Origin: Ruminococcus sp. UBA3800
Lineage (GTDB): Bacteria > Bacillota > Clostridia > Oscillospirales > Ruminococcaceae
Length of the DNA: 7,678 bases
Direction of reading: 5' to 3'
Assembly: GCA_002368715.1 (NCBI GenBank)
Contig: DFEO01000039.1
Coordinates: 1 to 7,678 of the forward strand
Positions 7,328-7,678 of the stretch are shown piece by piece (positions within the stretch are counted from its first letter, which is position 1; the number at the start of each line of letters is the position of its first letter). The position numbers were made by a program, and so were the translations under genes. The notes beneath the pieces are model-generated. The model had not been told where the DNA came from. It was given only the letters and a program-made list of their open reading frames with translations, and searched no databases.

Positions 7328-7333
7328 TATAAT
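7328..7333 (+). promoter_or_regulatory. Candidate -10 element of the response regulator gene
   Basis: A perfect TATAAT lies 33 bases before the ATG. The expected -35 position (around 7304-7310) reads CAACGAAA and shows no TTGACA-like element, as at promoters that need an activator. An alternative is the extended -10 TGTTATACT at 7251-7259, which also lacks a good -35 and would give a leader of about 100 bases. Confidence 0.45.
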
Positions 7334-7366
7334 CAAAATCACGGGAAAAGCAGGGGAGTGTTTAAT

Positions 7367-7678
7367 ATGAAGATCCTTATAGTTGAAGATCAGACCGATC
7401 TTGCTGATGCGCTTGCACAGATGCTCACCAATGAAGGCTTTATCACAAAAGCGGTCTATGATGGCGAAGAGGGCCTTTATGAGGCACTGACAGACACTTA
7501 TGATATGATAGTTCTTGATGTTATGCTGCCGAATATGAACGGTTTTGATATCCTCAGCCAGATCAGAAAAAATAAAATAGGCACTGCTGTTCTTATGCTC
7601 ACGGCTCTTTCTCAGGACGAGGACAAGGTTAGAGGCTTTGAGATAGGAGCAGATGATTATCTGACCAAGCCCTTTGCC
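7367..7678 (+). CDS. OmpR/PhoB-type response regulator, receiver domain (5' part only)
   Basis: The frame opens at ATG 7367 with AGGGGAG 8 bases upstream and runs 104 codons to the edge. The protein begins MKILIVEDQTDLADAL, with the acidic pair E7-D8. The phospho-acceptor is D51 in MIVLDVMLPNMNGFD, T79 is in LMLTALS, and K101 is in DDYLTKPFA: all the conserved receiver-domain residues. It is phosphorylated by a partner histidine kinase, expected just downstream and out of view. The wording of the motifs (EDQ at the start, ALSQDEDKVRGFEIGADDYLTKPF at 80-103 in shortened form) favours the OmpR/PhoB class, but the winged-helix output domain is not in the window, so the class is inferred. The gene is divergent from the cotH pair across 151 bp. 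Confidence 0.93.
   Translation, partial: MKILIVEDQTDLADALAQMLTNEGFITKAVYDGEEGLYEALTDTYDMIVLDVMLPNMNGFDILSQIRKNKIGTAVLMLTALSQDEDKVRGFEIGADDYLTKPFA

Overview
The window looks like a chromosomal segment from a low-to-moderate GC Gram-positive anaerobe, most likely a Ruminococcus-type member of the Clostridia (Oscillospiraceae). This rests on protein style, purine-rich Shine-Dalgarno sequences, Ser-rich lipoprotein leaders and sigma-A-like promoters. The assignment is an inference; no rRNA or other phylogenetic marker is present. Nothing here looks mobile: there are no transposases, phage genes, tRNAs or CRISPR repeats.

Layout from left to right. (1) The 3' end of queF (+), for queuosine biosynthesis, runs in from outside the window. 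(2) A strong bidirectional hairpin terminator separates it from convergent clpB. (3) clpB (-), the disaggregase of the heat-shock system, is preceded on the same strand by a gene for an uncharacterised 216-residue protein with a ribbon-helix-helix DNA-binding N-terminus. The two are closely spaced and probably share one promoter (TTGACA, 17 bp, TATACT), which is studded with copies of an AAACG-type motif. (4) After a 224-bp gap holding that promoter and a minus-strand terminator come two tandem lipoprotein genes of the CotH secreted-kinase family (-). They are only 12 bp apart and read in the order 658-residue protein, then 498-residue protein. (5) A 151-bp divergent intergenic region with an inverted repeat separates the cotH pair from the start of an OmpR-type response regulator (+), which runs off the right edge.

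The window therefore has four transcription units: queF (+), RHH-clpB (-), cotH-cotH (-) and the response regulator (+). The two parts most worth following are the RHH-clpB unit and the cotH pair. The RHH gene sits where a heat-shock repressor system would be expected, and I see no CIRCE or CtsR box. The cotH pair has atypical metal-site residues and a shared, possibly operator-bearing control region with a response regulator. Known families explain all genes except the C-terminal two thirds of the RHH protein.
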